Source of the DNA: JBBQVS01 sp038211295
GTDB taxonomy: Bacteria > Chloroflexota > Ktedonobacteria > Ktedonobacterales > Ktedonobacteraceae
Assembly (NCBI GenBank): GCA_038211295.1
Contig: JBBQVS010000072.1
Location: 1-21,443 of the forward strand
Length of the DNA stretch: 21,443 bases
Reading direction: 5' to 3'
Part shown: in pieces, positions 1 through 7,056 of the stretch
How the letters are laid out: each line of letters begins with the position of its first letter
Numbering within the stretch: the stretch's first letter is position 1
Program-made: the position numbers and the translations under genes
Notes under the pieces: model-generated
Told to the model about the DNA's origin: nothing
The model's input: the letters and a program-made list of their open reading frames with translations, nothing else
Database searches by the model: none

Positions 1-961
1 TTTGCAGCAAGTAGCCATCTTCATCATGGTCAATCAGAATGCCCAGTTCCGCCAGTTGTTTGATATCTTCGTCTATCTTGCCCACGCGATCAAGTACCGT
101 GTCGTAATAGACCCCAGGCGTTTTGAGAAATTCCACGCCGCGCTCTTCGAGGCTTCGTACCGTAGTGATGATATCGTCGGTATTCAAGGCCAGATGTTGT
201 ACGCCGGGGCCACGATAGAAGTCGAGGTACTCCTCAATCTGCGACTTACGGCGTCCAGTCGCGGGTTCATTGATTGGGAGCTTGATGCGCCCACTTCCAT
301 TTTGCATCACCTTTGACATCAAGGCAGAATACTCGGTGCTGATGGCGCGGTCATCAAAGTGAATGAGTTGTGCGAACCCCATGACGCGTTCGTAGAAGCT
401 CACCCATTCGTTCATCTTGCCTAGCTCGACATTGCCAACAACATGGTCGATTGCCGCGATACCTGCCGCACGCGAGCGCGGAGGCACATTTGTGGGCAAA
501 GGTCGATAGCCAGGGAGAAACGCGCCTTTGTAGGCATGTCGCTCGACAAAGGTATGTACGGTATCACCATAAGTCGCAATGGTCGCGGTTTTCGCGGTTC
601 CGTAATCGTCTTTGAACGCTCTCGGCTCTGCGATACCACGCGCCCCGCGCCTTGTCGCTTCACGATACGCACGCTCGACATCCTCGACGCGCAACGCCAC
701 AACCTTCACGCCATCACCATGCAGTTTGATATGCTCCGCCATTTCACCTTCTGGCCCAAGTGGAGAGGTCAGTACAAAGCGAATATTGCCCTGCTCTACT
801 ACATAACTGGTGTGGTCGCGTATTCCCGTCTCCAAACCAGCGTATGCAATGGGGGTAAACCCCCAGGCGTGGCTATAGTAGTAAGCGGCTTGTTTAGCAT
901 TACCTACATAAAATTCGAGGTAGTCAAAGTTTTGAATGGGCATGAAATCTTGTTCTGGCAT
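1..961 (-). CDS. hpd: 4-hydroxyphenylpyruvate dioxygenase, 3' end outside window
   Basis: Converts 4-hydroxyphenylpyruvate to homogentisate in tyrosine catabolism; a cytosolic non-haem Fe(II) enzyme. I translated the minus strand from ATG 961 and found one open frame of 320 codons running off the left edge. Two glyoxalase-like halves are visible: residues about 10-140 and 168-320. Fe ligands of the family are present at His173 (AAIDHVVGNVE) and His256 (GPGVQHLALNTDD). The third ligand, a Glu in the GNF motif, would lie in the missing C-terminus; family members run about 350-380 residues. The start at 961 is chosen because AAAGGAG lies 8 nt upstream, whereas the in-frame Met at 943 has no ribosome site. 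The neighbour gene at 1176 is divergent. No other tyrosine-pathway gene is in view. Identity is firm; the end is simply cut by the window. Confidence 0.95.
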   Translation of the reverse strand, partial: MPEQDFMPIQNFDYLEFYVGNAKQAAYYYSHAWGFTPIAYAGLETGIRDHTSYVVEQGNIRFVLTSPLGPEGEMAEHIKLHGDGVKVVALRVEDVERAYREATRRGARGIAEPRAFKDDYGTAKTATIATYGDTVHTFVERHAYKGAFLPGYRPLPTNVPPRSRAAGIAAIDHVVGNVELGKMNEWVSFYERVMGFAQLIHFDDRAISTEYSALMSKVMQNGSGRIKLPINEPATGRRKSQIEEYLDFYRGPGVQHLALNTDDIITTVRSLEERGVEFLKTPGVYYDTVLDRVGKIDEDIKQLAELGILIDHDEDGYLLQ

Positions 962-1031
962 CCGAGAAACTCCTTTGTTTCAGTGTGTAACAACATGAAG
1001 AAATCGTAAATACTGCTCACGCTTTCTTCTC

Positions 1032-1060
1032 ATTATCGCACGCGTGATATGTAACCGCAA
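1032..1060 (-). promoter_or_regulatory. Candidate sigma-70 promoter for hpd
   Basis: On the minus strand, -35 TTGCGG (1060-1055), a 17-bp spacer and -10 GATAAT (1037-1032) would start transcription near 1025, about 64 nt before the hpd start. The -10 matches 5 of 6 consensus bases; the -35 is weak. This is by-eye pattern matching only. Confidence 0.35.
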
Positions 1061-1175
1061 GGCAGCCACAGAGAACGCAAGTGACAAGCCACACAGAGCA
1101 TGATATGATGAGCACAGTTTTTCAGGAATATGGTCTGGTCAAATACTAGTATTATTGTAACAAGGAGGAATTTTT

Positions 1176-2204
1176 ATGGCCCAAGATTCGGAGCAAAACC
1201 CGCTGTCAGACAACGCCCCCGACCCGCAGTATCCCTATGGAGCGGTTCCGCAATCTTCACAGACGGAAACTCCACTTTCCTATCTTTCACCAGAGTTTTA
1301 TACCGCCCAAAATTCCGCATCAGTAGCTCAACAGCCAGAATCTTCTGGCTACACCATTCCAACACCTGTCGCCTACACACCACCGTTACCGCCCTCTCCC
1401 ACAGATATACCGCCGCCTTCCGGGATGCAATCTACGCAGCAGTATGGTGCCGCGTCAAATTATGGCTATGGACGTCCACAGAGCTATTATGCGCCACCAG
1501 GGTTTATATCACCACCACCACAGGCGACACCGCTACCGATAGGCGAAGCTTTGCGTCAACTGCCATCGCAGTACCGGCGCGTGCTTACCCGACCTTCGGC
1601 ACTAACGTTTTCAACGGAAGTGGGCAAGGCAAACTGGAACATCATCTGGCTACAAATTGTACTTTACACCGTTATCGTCACAATAGTAGGATTTCTTTCA
1701 AACGCTTTATTTCCACTAACCACAAACGCGCTTACTCCGGGTGGCTCGATTACACCCGACACAATCGCTATTGTACAAAAATCGGTAGGCTTTCTTACAT
1801 TCCTTACAAGCTATGGTGAAGTGTTTCTCATACCATTCTCTCTTTTCACTGGTACAGGTATTCTTTTCTTGCTCTCAAAAGCATTTGGCGGCGGCGGAAG
1901 CTTCCTGCCACAACTCTACTGTACGCTCTTATTTCTTGTGCCACTCGGTATTATCGTCAATATTCTCTCGTTGCTGCTAGCCTTTCTTCCACCATTTGGT
2001 TCAGCACTCGTTTTGCTTATAGGGCTGGGCAACCTTGTCTATCAAAGTGTGTTGCTTGGTTTCGTACAGATGGCGGTTCATCGATTAAGTGGCGGACGCG
2101 CGGCGGGCGCAGTTCTTTCGCTTTTCGGTGTAGCACTTGTGCTTGGGTTTGTGCTTACAATTGTTCTAAGCATTGTGCTGGCGATAGCCGTACAACCGCA
2201 CTAA
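1176..2204 (+). CDS. YIP1-family membrane protein with Pro/Tyr-rich N-terminal tail
   Basis: 342 residues. Residues 1-120 are low-complexity, rich in Pro, Tyr, Gln and Ser (YTPPLPPSPTDIPP, YYAPPGFISPPP), and probably cytoplasmic and disordered. Residues 155-338 hold about five hydrophobic segments (around 155-178, 205-233, 247-270, 275-300, 312-338), separated by GGGGS and SGGRAAG turns. The layout fits the YIP1 family of bacterial membrane proteins, which has no settled biochemical role. Start support is strong: AAGGAGG sits 7 nt before ATG 1176. It is divergent from hpd and has about 190 nt before the next gene, so it looks monocistronic. The tail composition resembles that of the FHA protein at 15279-16214. 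Family assignment is by topology and general resemblance, so moderate confidence in the name and high confidence in the gene. Confidence 0.85.
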   Translation: MAQDSEQNPLSDNAPDPQYPYGAVPQSSQTETPLSYLSPEFYTAQNSASVAQQPESSGYTIPTPVAYTPPLPPSPTDIPPPSGMQSTQQYGAASNYGYGRPQSYYAPPGFISPPPQATPLPIGEALRQLPSQYRRVLTRPSALTFSTEVGKANWNIIWLQIVLYTVIVTIVGFLSNALFPLTTNALTPGGSITPDTIAIVQKSVGFLTFLTSYGEVFLIPFSLFTGTGILFLLSKAFGGGGSFLPQLYCTLLFLVPLGIIVNILSLLLAFLPPFGSALVLLIGLGNLVYQSVLLGFVQMAVHRLSGGRAAGAVLSLFGVALVLGFVLTIVLSIVLAIAVQPH

Positions 2205-2227
2205 AACGGAGCATATAGGACTTATGG

Positions 2228-2266
2228 TACAACACATTGAGTTGTATAAATGGAATGCAGTATAAT
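2228..2266 (+). promoter_or_regulatory. Promoter of coxG-like gene with overlapping palindrome
   Basis: -35 TTGAGT (2237-2242), an 18-bp spacer and a perfect -10 TATAAT (2261-2266) predict a start near 2273, giving a leader of about 124 nt before ATG 2397. An inverted repeat, TACAAC (2228-2233) / GTTGTA (2241-2246), straddles the -35 and could be a repressor site. The promoter is well formed; the operator idea is inference. Confidence 0.5.
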
Positions 2267-2396
2267 AAGCCTCTGTAAAGCAATACTATGCTTCATTCTT
2301 GAAGGATAGGTTCGTGCTTTATTTCTACACGAGATGTGTCTTAACACGTTTTGTATCATTGTGAAGAGTAAACATAGAAGAGGGTAGTAGACAGTC

Positions 2397-2855
2397 ATGG
2401 AAATTACAGGTAGCCAGAAAATTCATGCCGCGCGACCAGTGGTATTTCAGTCATTGCTCAATCCAGACATTCTCAAAAACTGCATTCCCGGTTGCGAGAG
2501 TGCCGAACTCGTTACGTCGCCAGAGGGCCAGCAACAGCTTAAAGTTGTCATCACAACGGGTATTCCAGGCTTCAAAGGCCCCTACACCGTCTATTTGCAG
2601 ACAGGCCAGGTCGTTGCACCTTCCCATGTCACTCTGATTGCGGAGCCAACAAGCTCCGTCGGTTCTGTCAAAGCAATTTGCGGTATCGACCTTGCCGAAG
2701 ATGCCATTGGCACACTTCTAAACTATAACGCCAACGCGACAATCGAGGGCAAGATTGCTTCTGTCCCCGAAATGATTGTCAAGGGCGGCGTCAAGTCCGC
2801 GCTCGATCAGTTCTTCAAGAACTTCGATAAGCAGGTTGGCACTATCAAGGCGTAA
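2397..2855 (+). CDS. CoxG-family protein (carbon monoxide dehydrogenase subunit G-like, SRPBCC fold)
   Basis: 152 residues, the usual length for this family. The N-terminus MEITGSQKIHAARPVVFQSL and the following LNPDILKNCIPGCESAEL match the CoxG/SRPBCC pattern of a short strand, then helices carrying the LxxCIPG motif. The rest is alternating beta strands ending in a long C-terminal helix (about 126-150). CoxG proteins accompany molybdenum CO dehydrogenases and have been linked to membrane recruitment; related orphans exist in many genomes. Here no coxLMS gene is near, so the substrate or partner is unknown and the CO link should not be assumed. The start has only a weak upstream GAGGG about 12 nt away. 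Its own promoter and terminator make it a single-gene unit. Confidence 0.85.
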   Translation: MEITGSQKIHAARPVVFQSLLNPDILKNCIPGCESAELVTSPEGQQQLKVVITTGIPGFKGPYTVYLQTGQVVAPSHVTLIAEPTSSVGSVKAICGIDLAEDAIGTLLNYNANATIEGKIASVPEMIVKGGVKSALDQFFKNFDKQVGTIKA

Positions 2856-2865
2856 CGCCTTTTTT
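2847..2865 (+). terminator. Intrinsic terminator with the stop codon in its loop
   Basis: AAGGCG (2847-2852) pairs perfectly with CGCCTT (2856-2861). The three-base loop is TAA, which is the coxG stop codon, and T's follow to 2865. A short but textbook stem plus U-tract for the plus-strand gene. Confidence 0.6.
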
Positions 2866-2877
2866 CTGATAGGGCAA

Positions 2878-2953
2878 TACAGGGAGAGGGCAGGCGTCTC
2901 CCCTACACATATGTTCGGCATTATGTAGGGGAGACGCCTGCCCTCTCCCTGTA
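2878..2953. repeat. 30-bp perfect inverted repeat between convergent genes
   Basis: Left arm 2878-2907 and right arm 2924-2953 are exact reverse complements over 30 bp, with a 16-nt spacer. The inner end of the arms reads TGTAGGGGAGACGCC. It lies between the convergent coxG-like gene and the FAD monooxygenase, 10 bp beyond the stop of the latter. It could end minus-strand transcripts, but there is no T-tract directly after either arm, so it may equally be a dispersed hairpin repeat. It shares the GTAGGGGAGAC core with the repeat at 19915-19975. Confidence 0.8.
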
Positions 2954-2963
2954 GCTCTCACCT

Positions 2964-4223
2964 TTATTGCTTCAAGCGCGTGGGAAACGGCCCGAAGGCG
3001 ATCATCCGCGCAGGAAGGTCTCGCAGGAACGAAAGCTTCATCAGGAGTCGTAGTGGCAAAGGGACGGTAAATAGTTCATCGCTACGTATCGCTCGTGCCA
3101 GCATAGCTTCTTGAATGAACGATTGTACCTGTTGAATAACCCGTGTGGGCAGTTCGCGCTGCCGTTGCACCGCCGCCAAGTCTCTCGTCTGAAGTGTGCC
3201 AGCAGCAAGCTTGTTGGTGAGCAGATTTGCCACAGCAACCGCGTCTTGAATGGCATAGTTGATACCCACACCACCTGCGGGCGACATCACGTGGGCGGCG
3301 TCGCCAATCAGTAGCAGACCCGCACGATACCAACGCTTCACACGACTCGCTTCTACTGAAAGCACCGAAACCTGTTTCCATTCTTGCAGTTCCGCGACAC
3401 GATCCGCCAACTCTGGCACGGTCTCAGCAATCGACTGATGGAACGCTTCCAGGCCAGCCGCTCGTATCTGCTGATAACTGCCCTTCGCGATGATATAGCC
3501 AATCTGCCAGTAATCGAACCGATCAATCAGAACAAGAATACGTTTGTGTCCAAATCTGCCTATCAAACCTTCGCTTTTATCTGTCTCTTTACGACTAAGG
3601 CGAAACCAGAGTACATCCATTGGTGGCGAGGTCTTTACTGGCTCAAAACCCGCGAGCCGACGCAAGCGCGAGAAACGCCCGTCAGCACCAACAGTCAGCG
3701 CGGCGCGAATTTCATACCAGCCATCTTGTCCCCGATAGCGCACACCCTCTATCACGCTATTCTCTTCAAGTAGCTCGTCCACTTGTGCGCCCATGACAAG
3801 CTGAAAATTCGGATACTGCTTCGCCTCGGTTGTAATGAAATCCAGAAACTTCGATTGCGCCATGAGAGTGATATACGGATATTTTGTTTTCAGGCGTGCC
3901 AGGTCGATAAAAGCAAATGGGCCATGTGTGGTTTGTAGCGTCGCGGTACGTATTTCAGCATGACGAATGCTGAGCAAGCGATCAGCAAGCCCCAACTGCT
4001 CCATAATCTCCATTGTGGCAGGGTGAATAGTGTCACCTCGAAAATCACGTTCAAAATCCATATGCGCCTCCAATAGCACCACAGGAACACCTTTCCGCGC
4101 CAATAAGAGCGCAAGCACAGCACCAGCAGGGCCACCACCAACAATACAACAGGTAGTCTGTACAATTTGTTTCACTTCACGCGTAGAAGCTTCTTCTTGA
4201 ATTTGAACATGTTTCTCTATCAT
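2964..4223 (-). CDS. FAD-dependent monooxygenase (PHBH/UbiH-like group A flavoprotein)
   Basis: 419 residues. Likely hydroxylates an aromatic or polyketide-like substrate using FAD and NAD(P)H; the substrate cannot be read from sequence. Motifs in order: dinucleotide-binding VGGGPAG (28-34), the Arg-containing RGDTIHP (62-68) near the FAD, the DG motif GADGRFSRLR (179-188), and the GD motif LLIGDAAHVMSP (304-315) followed by GGVGINYAIQDA. The length is typical. About 20 extra residues precede the Rossmann strand. The ribosome site is GGTG four bases before the ATG, which is modest. It lies 81 nt downstream of the TetR gene on the same strand, and the gap holds an operator-like sequence also found upstream of tetR, so regulation by that TetR is likely. 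Family is firm; reaction is unknown. Confidence 0.92.
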   Translation of the reverse strand: MIEKHVQIQEEASTREVKQIVQTTCCIVGGGPAGAVLALLLARKGVPVVLLEAHMDFERDFRGDTIHPATMEIMEQLGLADRLLSIRHAEIRTATLQTTHGPFAFIDLARLKTKYPYITLMAQSKFLDFITTEAKQYPNFQLVMGAQVDELLEENSVIEGVRYRGQDGWYEIRAALTVGADGRFSRLRRLAGFEPVKTSPPMDVLWFRLSRKETDKSEGLIGRFGHKRILVLIDRFDYWQIGYIIAKGSYQQIRAAGLEAFHQSIAETVPELADRVAELQEWKQVSVLSVEASRVKRWYRAGLLLIGDAAHVMSPAGGVGINYAIQDAVAVANLLTNKLAAGTLQTRDLAAVQRQRELPTRVIQQVQSFIQEAMLARAIRSDELFTVPLPLRLLMKLSFLRDLPARMIAFGPFPTRLKQ

Positions 4224-4267
4224 TGTACACCTTTTTTCCTTCTATCAAGCTATTCTCTCTAACAATT

Positions 4268-4293
4268 TCATTAACTTACCAATCAATTAATGA
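4268..4293. promoter_or_regulatory. Candidate TetR operator upstream of monooxygenase
   Basis: TCATTAA (4268-4274) and TTAATGA (4287-4293) form an inverted repeat with a 12-bp spacer, in the gap between the TetR gene and the monooxygenase. On the minus strand, 4285-4271 reads TGATTGGTAAGTTAA, resembling TGATTGACTAATTAA at 4954-4968 in front of tetR. Inferred to bind the adjacent regulator. Confidence 0.4.
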
Positions 4294-4304
4294 CAGGTAA
4301 AAAT

Positions 4305-4919
4305 TTATGGAGCCGCGATGCCATGCAAGAAGGTTTCCGTGATGGTCGTCGCAATCTGCTCCTGTGTGTAGCGTAGCGCGATTGGGTCGCGCAATAGTTG
4401 ACGACGCAAGACTGTACCGACAATACTCCCAAACAGTATCTGTGTATTTAGAACAACATCCACGCGCCGTAGAGTTCCCGTCTGCATCTGTGCCTCAAGA
4501 TACTCGCCAAGAAAACCAAGCGCACGCTGTAATGCTTTTGGAACGATCTGCGCGACATAGGAGTTTTCGTTGTTGAGCAACTCTGGTAACACGACTTTTA
4601 TCAATGCCACAATGTTTTCCGCCTCGACCACCGCCAGTATCTGCCTGATTACAAGAGGGAAGAACTGTTCGGGCGGTAGAGCCAGAACGTCTGGCGATAA
4701 CGACACGATAACCTTTAGTGGTGTACGTCCCTCAATGACCGCCGTCAACAACGCTTCCTTACTTTCAAAGTAGTGATAGATCAAGCCCGCCGTGATCCCT
4801 GCTTCGCGCGCGATATCTTTGTTCGTAGCACGCGCAAACCCTTTTTGCGCGAATACATACATCGCGGCATCGATAATCTGCTCGCGCCTGTCCTCTACAA
4901 TTTTAGGTGTTCGTGCCAT
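4305..4919 (-). CDS. TetR/AcrR-family transcriptional regulator
   Basis: 204 residues from the preferred start. Residues about 10-55 are a clear TetR N-terminal DNA-binding domain: REQIIDAAMYVFAQKGF, then a helix-turn-helix through TNKDIAREAGITAGLIYHYF and SKEALLTAV. The remaining 150 residues are helical and divergent, as expected for the ligand-binding and dimer part. An upstream Met at 4940 is in frame but has no ribosome site; MARTPK at 4919 has GTGGA upstream and matches usual TetR N-termini. It precedes the FAD monooxygenase on the same strand and probably represses both, de-repressing on binding a small aromatic or lipophilic ligand. Repeated AGTCAAT upstream supports autoregulation. 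Ligand unknown. Confidence 0.93.
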   Translation of the reverse strand: MARTPKIVEDRREQIIDAAMYVFAQKGFARATNKDIAREAGITAGLIYHYFESKEALLTAVIEGRTPLKVIVSLSPDVLALPPEQFFPLVIRQILAVVEAENIVALIKVVLPELLNNENSYVAQIVPKALQRALGFLGEYLEAQMQTGTLRRVDVVLNTQILFGSIVGTVLRRQLLRDPIALRYTQEQIATTITETFLHGIAAP

Positions 4920-4945
4920 CCAATATGTCCACTTTTTCATACAAT

Positions 4946-4968
4946 TTATTGACTGATTGACTAATTAA
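4946..4968. promoter_or_regulatory. Candidate TetR autoregulatory site
   Basis: Upstream of tetR the minus strand contains AGTCAATC directly followed by AGTCAATA, a direct repeat with 8-bp period. The plus strand at 4954-4968 reads TGATTGACTAATTAA, similar to the site in front of the monooxygenase. Position just upstream of the start fits repression. Inference only. Confidence 0.35.
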
Positions 4969-5008
4969 AGTATAAGAGAAAAAGAGACGGATGTCAAGGG
5001 GAAAAAGA

Positions 5009-5037
5009 AACAGGGAGACCGCAAGAGTCTCCCTGTT
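5009..5037 (-). terminator. Intrinsic terminator of the small XRE gene
   Basis: An 11-bp perfect stem (5009-5019 / 5027-5037) with a 7-nt loop lies 16 nt past the XRE stop. Read on the minus strand it is followed by TTTCTTTTT, so it works for that strand. Its core, GGGAGACTCTTGC then GTCTCCC, is nearly the same as the core of the hairpin at 19915-19975. Confidence 0.7.
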
Positions 5038-5053
5038 GAAAAAATGCTGTATA

Positions 5054-5269
5054 TTATGACACGAGGTCAAGGGTTGGTACTTCGAGGACGCGTGCGAGTA
5101 AACGTAGATGATAGGGTTGTGGATTCTCGCGTCCGCTTTCCAGGTGTGTGATAGTATCGCGACGAATGCCTGTAAGCGTGGCAAGCTGACCGAGGCTTAA
5201 TCCTTTGCGCTGACGCAAAATGCGAAGTTTAGGAATACCGTGTGCCTTTACTGCTACTACTGCTTTCAT
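5054..5269 (-). CDS. Small XRE-family helix-turn-helix regulator
   Basis: 71 residues, essentially only a DNA-binding domain. Residues 14-68 fit the Cro/CI-type HTH: LRILRQRKGLSLGQLATLTG then the recognition helix RRDTITHLESGRENP, then LRLLARVLEV. No ligand or dimerisation domain is present, as is usual for this compact class. AAAGGAG lies about 11 nt before ATG 5269. A possible promoter lies upstream and a clear terminator follows, so it is monocistronic. It sits directly downstream of a decayed coding region, so it may be a survivor of an older mobile segment. Target unknown. Confidence 0.85.
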   Translation of the reverse strand: MKAVVAVKAHGIPKLRILRQRKGLSLGQLATLTGIRRDTITHLESGRENPQPYHLRLLARVLEVPTLDLVS

Positions 5270-5345
5270 GCTCTTACCCTCTCCTTTGAGGCGTTATCTC
5301 TACTCTTGTTCAGCGACGCTGCTGACCAGGTGTTTGCGACAAGCC

Positions 5346-5690
5346 TTACAAAAATAGCATAGCAAATGGGATATCTTCTTGTCCAGTGACATATGCTGCT
5401 ACTGCATCCACCAATCCGCGATATTTCAGGTTGGCAGAGCCTGATCTGGGTTGAGTGGCACATTTTTTACCTGTGCGTCAACCGTCATACTTGCAGGTTC
5501 GACATACAATGGAGCAACATTCACCTGCCGCACCAGACGCTCTAAAAGGCGATGGTATACTGCTCTCTCGTGGCGAAAGCCACGCTGGTACGACCTGCTA
5601 TCAGTGTGCTATCTAGTGTCGCATCGTTAATACGTATGTAGTTGCTCAAAGTTGGAGAATCAGCCGTAGGAATTTAGGAATACGCGCCAA
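5346..5690 (-). pseudogene. Decayed coding region of unknown family, broken by frameshifts
   Basis: No intact reading frame is present, but three successive minus-strand frames give protein-like segments that abut in order. The first is SNYIRINDATLDS then TLIAGRTSVAFATRE (about 5658-5568). The second is YHRLLERLVRQVNVAPLYVE then PASMTVDAQVKNVPLNPDQA (about 5560-5435). The third is NLKYRGLVDAVAAYVTG then QEDIPFAMLFL, ending in TAA at 5348-5346. Two frame changes, near 5565 and 5432, would restore one frame, and a third near 5665 might extend it upstream. I do not recognise the family. Absence of a start, ribosome site and terminator fits decay. It could instead be chance, since no homolog search was possible. 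Confidence 0.4.
5356..5385 (-). promoter_or_regulatory. Possible promoter for the small XRE gene
   Basis: -35 TGGACA (5385-5380), an 18-bp spacer and -10 TATGCT (5361-5356) on the minus strand give a start about 80 nt before ATG 5269. It lies inside the decayed coding region, which would be consistent with loss of coding constraint there. Weak -10. Confidence 0.3.
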
Positions 5691-5779
5691 TGAGAGGAAA
5701 AGGGAGGAGCAGGAGAGAATGTTGCACACGAGACGTTCAAGAGCAAGAATGAGAGGGATAAAAGGATGTGATAAAAGCC
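5691..5779. other. Intergenic stretch with nothing recognised
   Basis: Purine-rich sequence (repeated GGGAGG, GAGAGG, AAGAATGAGAGGG) between the decayed coding region and the terminator of the gene at 5860. No open frame, repeat or promoter that I can support. Confidence 0.4.
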
Positions 5780-5817
5780 AGAACAGCCGCAAAAAGCTCT
5801 ATTTTCGCGGCTATTCT
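5780..5817 (-). terminator. Intrinsic terminator of the sigma/anti-sigma-like operon
   Basis: Arms 5780-5790 and 5807-5817 pair over 11 bp. The single non-Watson-Crick position becomes a U-G pair only in the minus-strand RNA and an A-C mismatch in the other. The inner A- and T-runs extend the stem, and TTTT follows shortly after. About 43 nt past the stop at 5860. Confidence 0.65.
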
Positions 5818-5859
5818 GTTGCTAGAGAGGTTCTGAATTTTTGCTATTAAACATGTCTA

Positions 5860-7056
5860 TCATGGTTGGATCGTCGTATGACTCGAGGTAGTATGCGAAT
5901 TGGGCGCAGACATATTGGTACTGACGATTTCCAGTGAAGAACCATCAGGGTCTTTAGCATACACAATATCATCCGTGAAAGGCCATGTCGAGTTGTCAAA
6001 CGACAGGGTTACATCATCGGCGTTTCTAACCATATGAAGAGATCGCATATCTAGTGGATGCAGTGAGTTCGCGATTTGAAGCAGAGTCTTCTGATCGATG
6101 CCATCACGTTGATCGCCTACAATCCAAAAGATCACGCCGTTATGCTCGTAGATGATCTCGCCCCGTACACCGTAAATCCAGTCGTGTGAGAACTTGTTCA
6201 CGTGCACCCATTGTCCATCGACATAGATTGCTTGGGCATGACCATCGCGACTAATCTGCACAGAACTGGCAGCACCTAACTGCACGACCTGCAATACCTG
6301 ACCCTTTGGTTTGAACTCACACACAGAGATTTGACCAATACCGTGAGCAACCACCCCTTGGCGTGTATAGGAATAATCTAGCTCCAACGCAGGCCCATCT
6401 GCCCAACTTTGATCGATACCTTGATAGAGATACGTCGAACTCAAAGTGTAGTGATCGGGCATAAAGGATGGACGATGAATGGCAAATTCCAGTTGCTGCT
6501 GCGCGTCTAGCAAGCTTAAACGTCTGGGCGACGGTGTGGCTAGGACAGTATCGGTGTGGACTTTCTTGACAGATACACTGGGATATCCATTCACCTGTAG
6601 CACACCACTATGGCTACCAGCAAAGAGCACCTGAAGGCCCGAAGCGAACGAGGGGCCAGTTGCTATCACTGTTAGGAGCGCGAAGAGACAGCAGGCAACA
6701 AGCAGCGCAAGCATTGAACGCCGCGGCCTTGAGTGCAGCTGTGCCTGAAAAGGGAGAGCAGGTTTTGAACGAAACAGGCGACGACGTAAATGAAGGCGTC
6801 GAAAAACACGGGCGCGTGTCTTGTATTCTAGTCCGTGTTCGACTGGCTGAAAACGTGGATTTTCTGCGTCAAGCAGTGTTTGCACGTAATACGGAGGCAT
6901 CTCCTCGGTAGCAAGGGAAAATAACGACTCCATCTCCTGTACAAAAGCCACATCTTCATTTGTGAAATCTGTGGGTAGCCCTAGTTCCTGTCTGAGCAGT
7001 AGAGAAGAATCGACATGCTGATCCTTCCATTCATTCTCAAATTCGCTCGTACTCAT
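5860..7056 (-). CDS. DUF4367-like membrane protein, probable anti-sigma factor
   Basis: 398 residues from ATG 7056. Residues 1-110 are cytoplasmic, acidic at first, then very Arg-rich just before the membrane (RARVFRRLHLRRRLFR). One transmembrane segment follows at about 115-135 (LALLVACCLFALLTVIA), then an extracytoplasmic region of about 260 residues containing LEFAIHRPSFMPDHY and WIVGDQRDGIDQKTLLQIA, which fits the DUF4367 pattern. The start at 7056 is preferred over the longer frame opening at 7149, because AAGGAG lies 7 nt upstream of it. The gene thus overlaps the end of the sigma gene by 20 bp, implying translational coupling. The position after an ECF sigma gene and the single-pass topology suggest it restrains that sigma factor. 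No zinc-type HxxxCxxC anti-sigma motif is visible, so the role is inferred. Confidence 0.8.
   Translation of the reverse strand: MSTSEFENEWKDQHVDSSLLLRQELGLPTDFTNEDVAFVQEMESLFSLATEEMPPYYVQTLLDAENPRFQPVEHGLEYKTRARVFRRLHLRRRLFRSKPALPFQAQLHSRPRRSMLALLVACCLFALLTVIATGPSFASGLQVLFAGSHSGVLQVNGYPSVSVKKVHTDTVLATPSPRRLSLLDAQQQLEFAIHRPSFMPDHYTLSSTYLYQGIDQSWADGPALELDYSYTRQGVVAHGIGQISVCEFKPKGQVLQVVQLGAASSVQISRDGHAQAIYVDGQWVHVNKFSHDWIYGVRGEIIYEHNGVIFWIVGDQRDGIDQKTLLQIANSLHPLDMRSLHMVRNADDVTLSFDNSTWPFTDDIVYAKDPDGSSLEIVSTNMSAPNSHTTSSHTTIQP

Noticed and set aside
443..1009. 188-residue plus-strand open frame opposite hpd
   Set aside because: It is antisense to a well-conserved dioxygenase whose translation explains the stretch fully.
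1130..1819. 229-residue plus-strand open frame overlapping the YIP1-type gene
   Set aside because: Low-quality composition (Thr/Arg/Ser-rich), no ribosome site, while the alternative frame has an ideal AAGGAGG and clear membrane spans.
5266..5463. 65-residue minus-strand open frame overlapping the XRE start by four bases
   Set aside because: Composition (many Cys, Trp, Ser, Arg) is unlike a protein, it has no ribosome site, and it lies in a different frame from the protein-like remnants of the decayed region.
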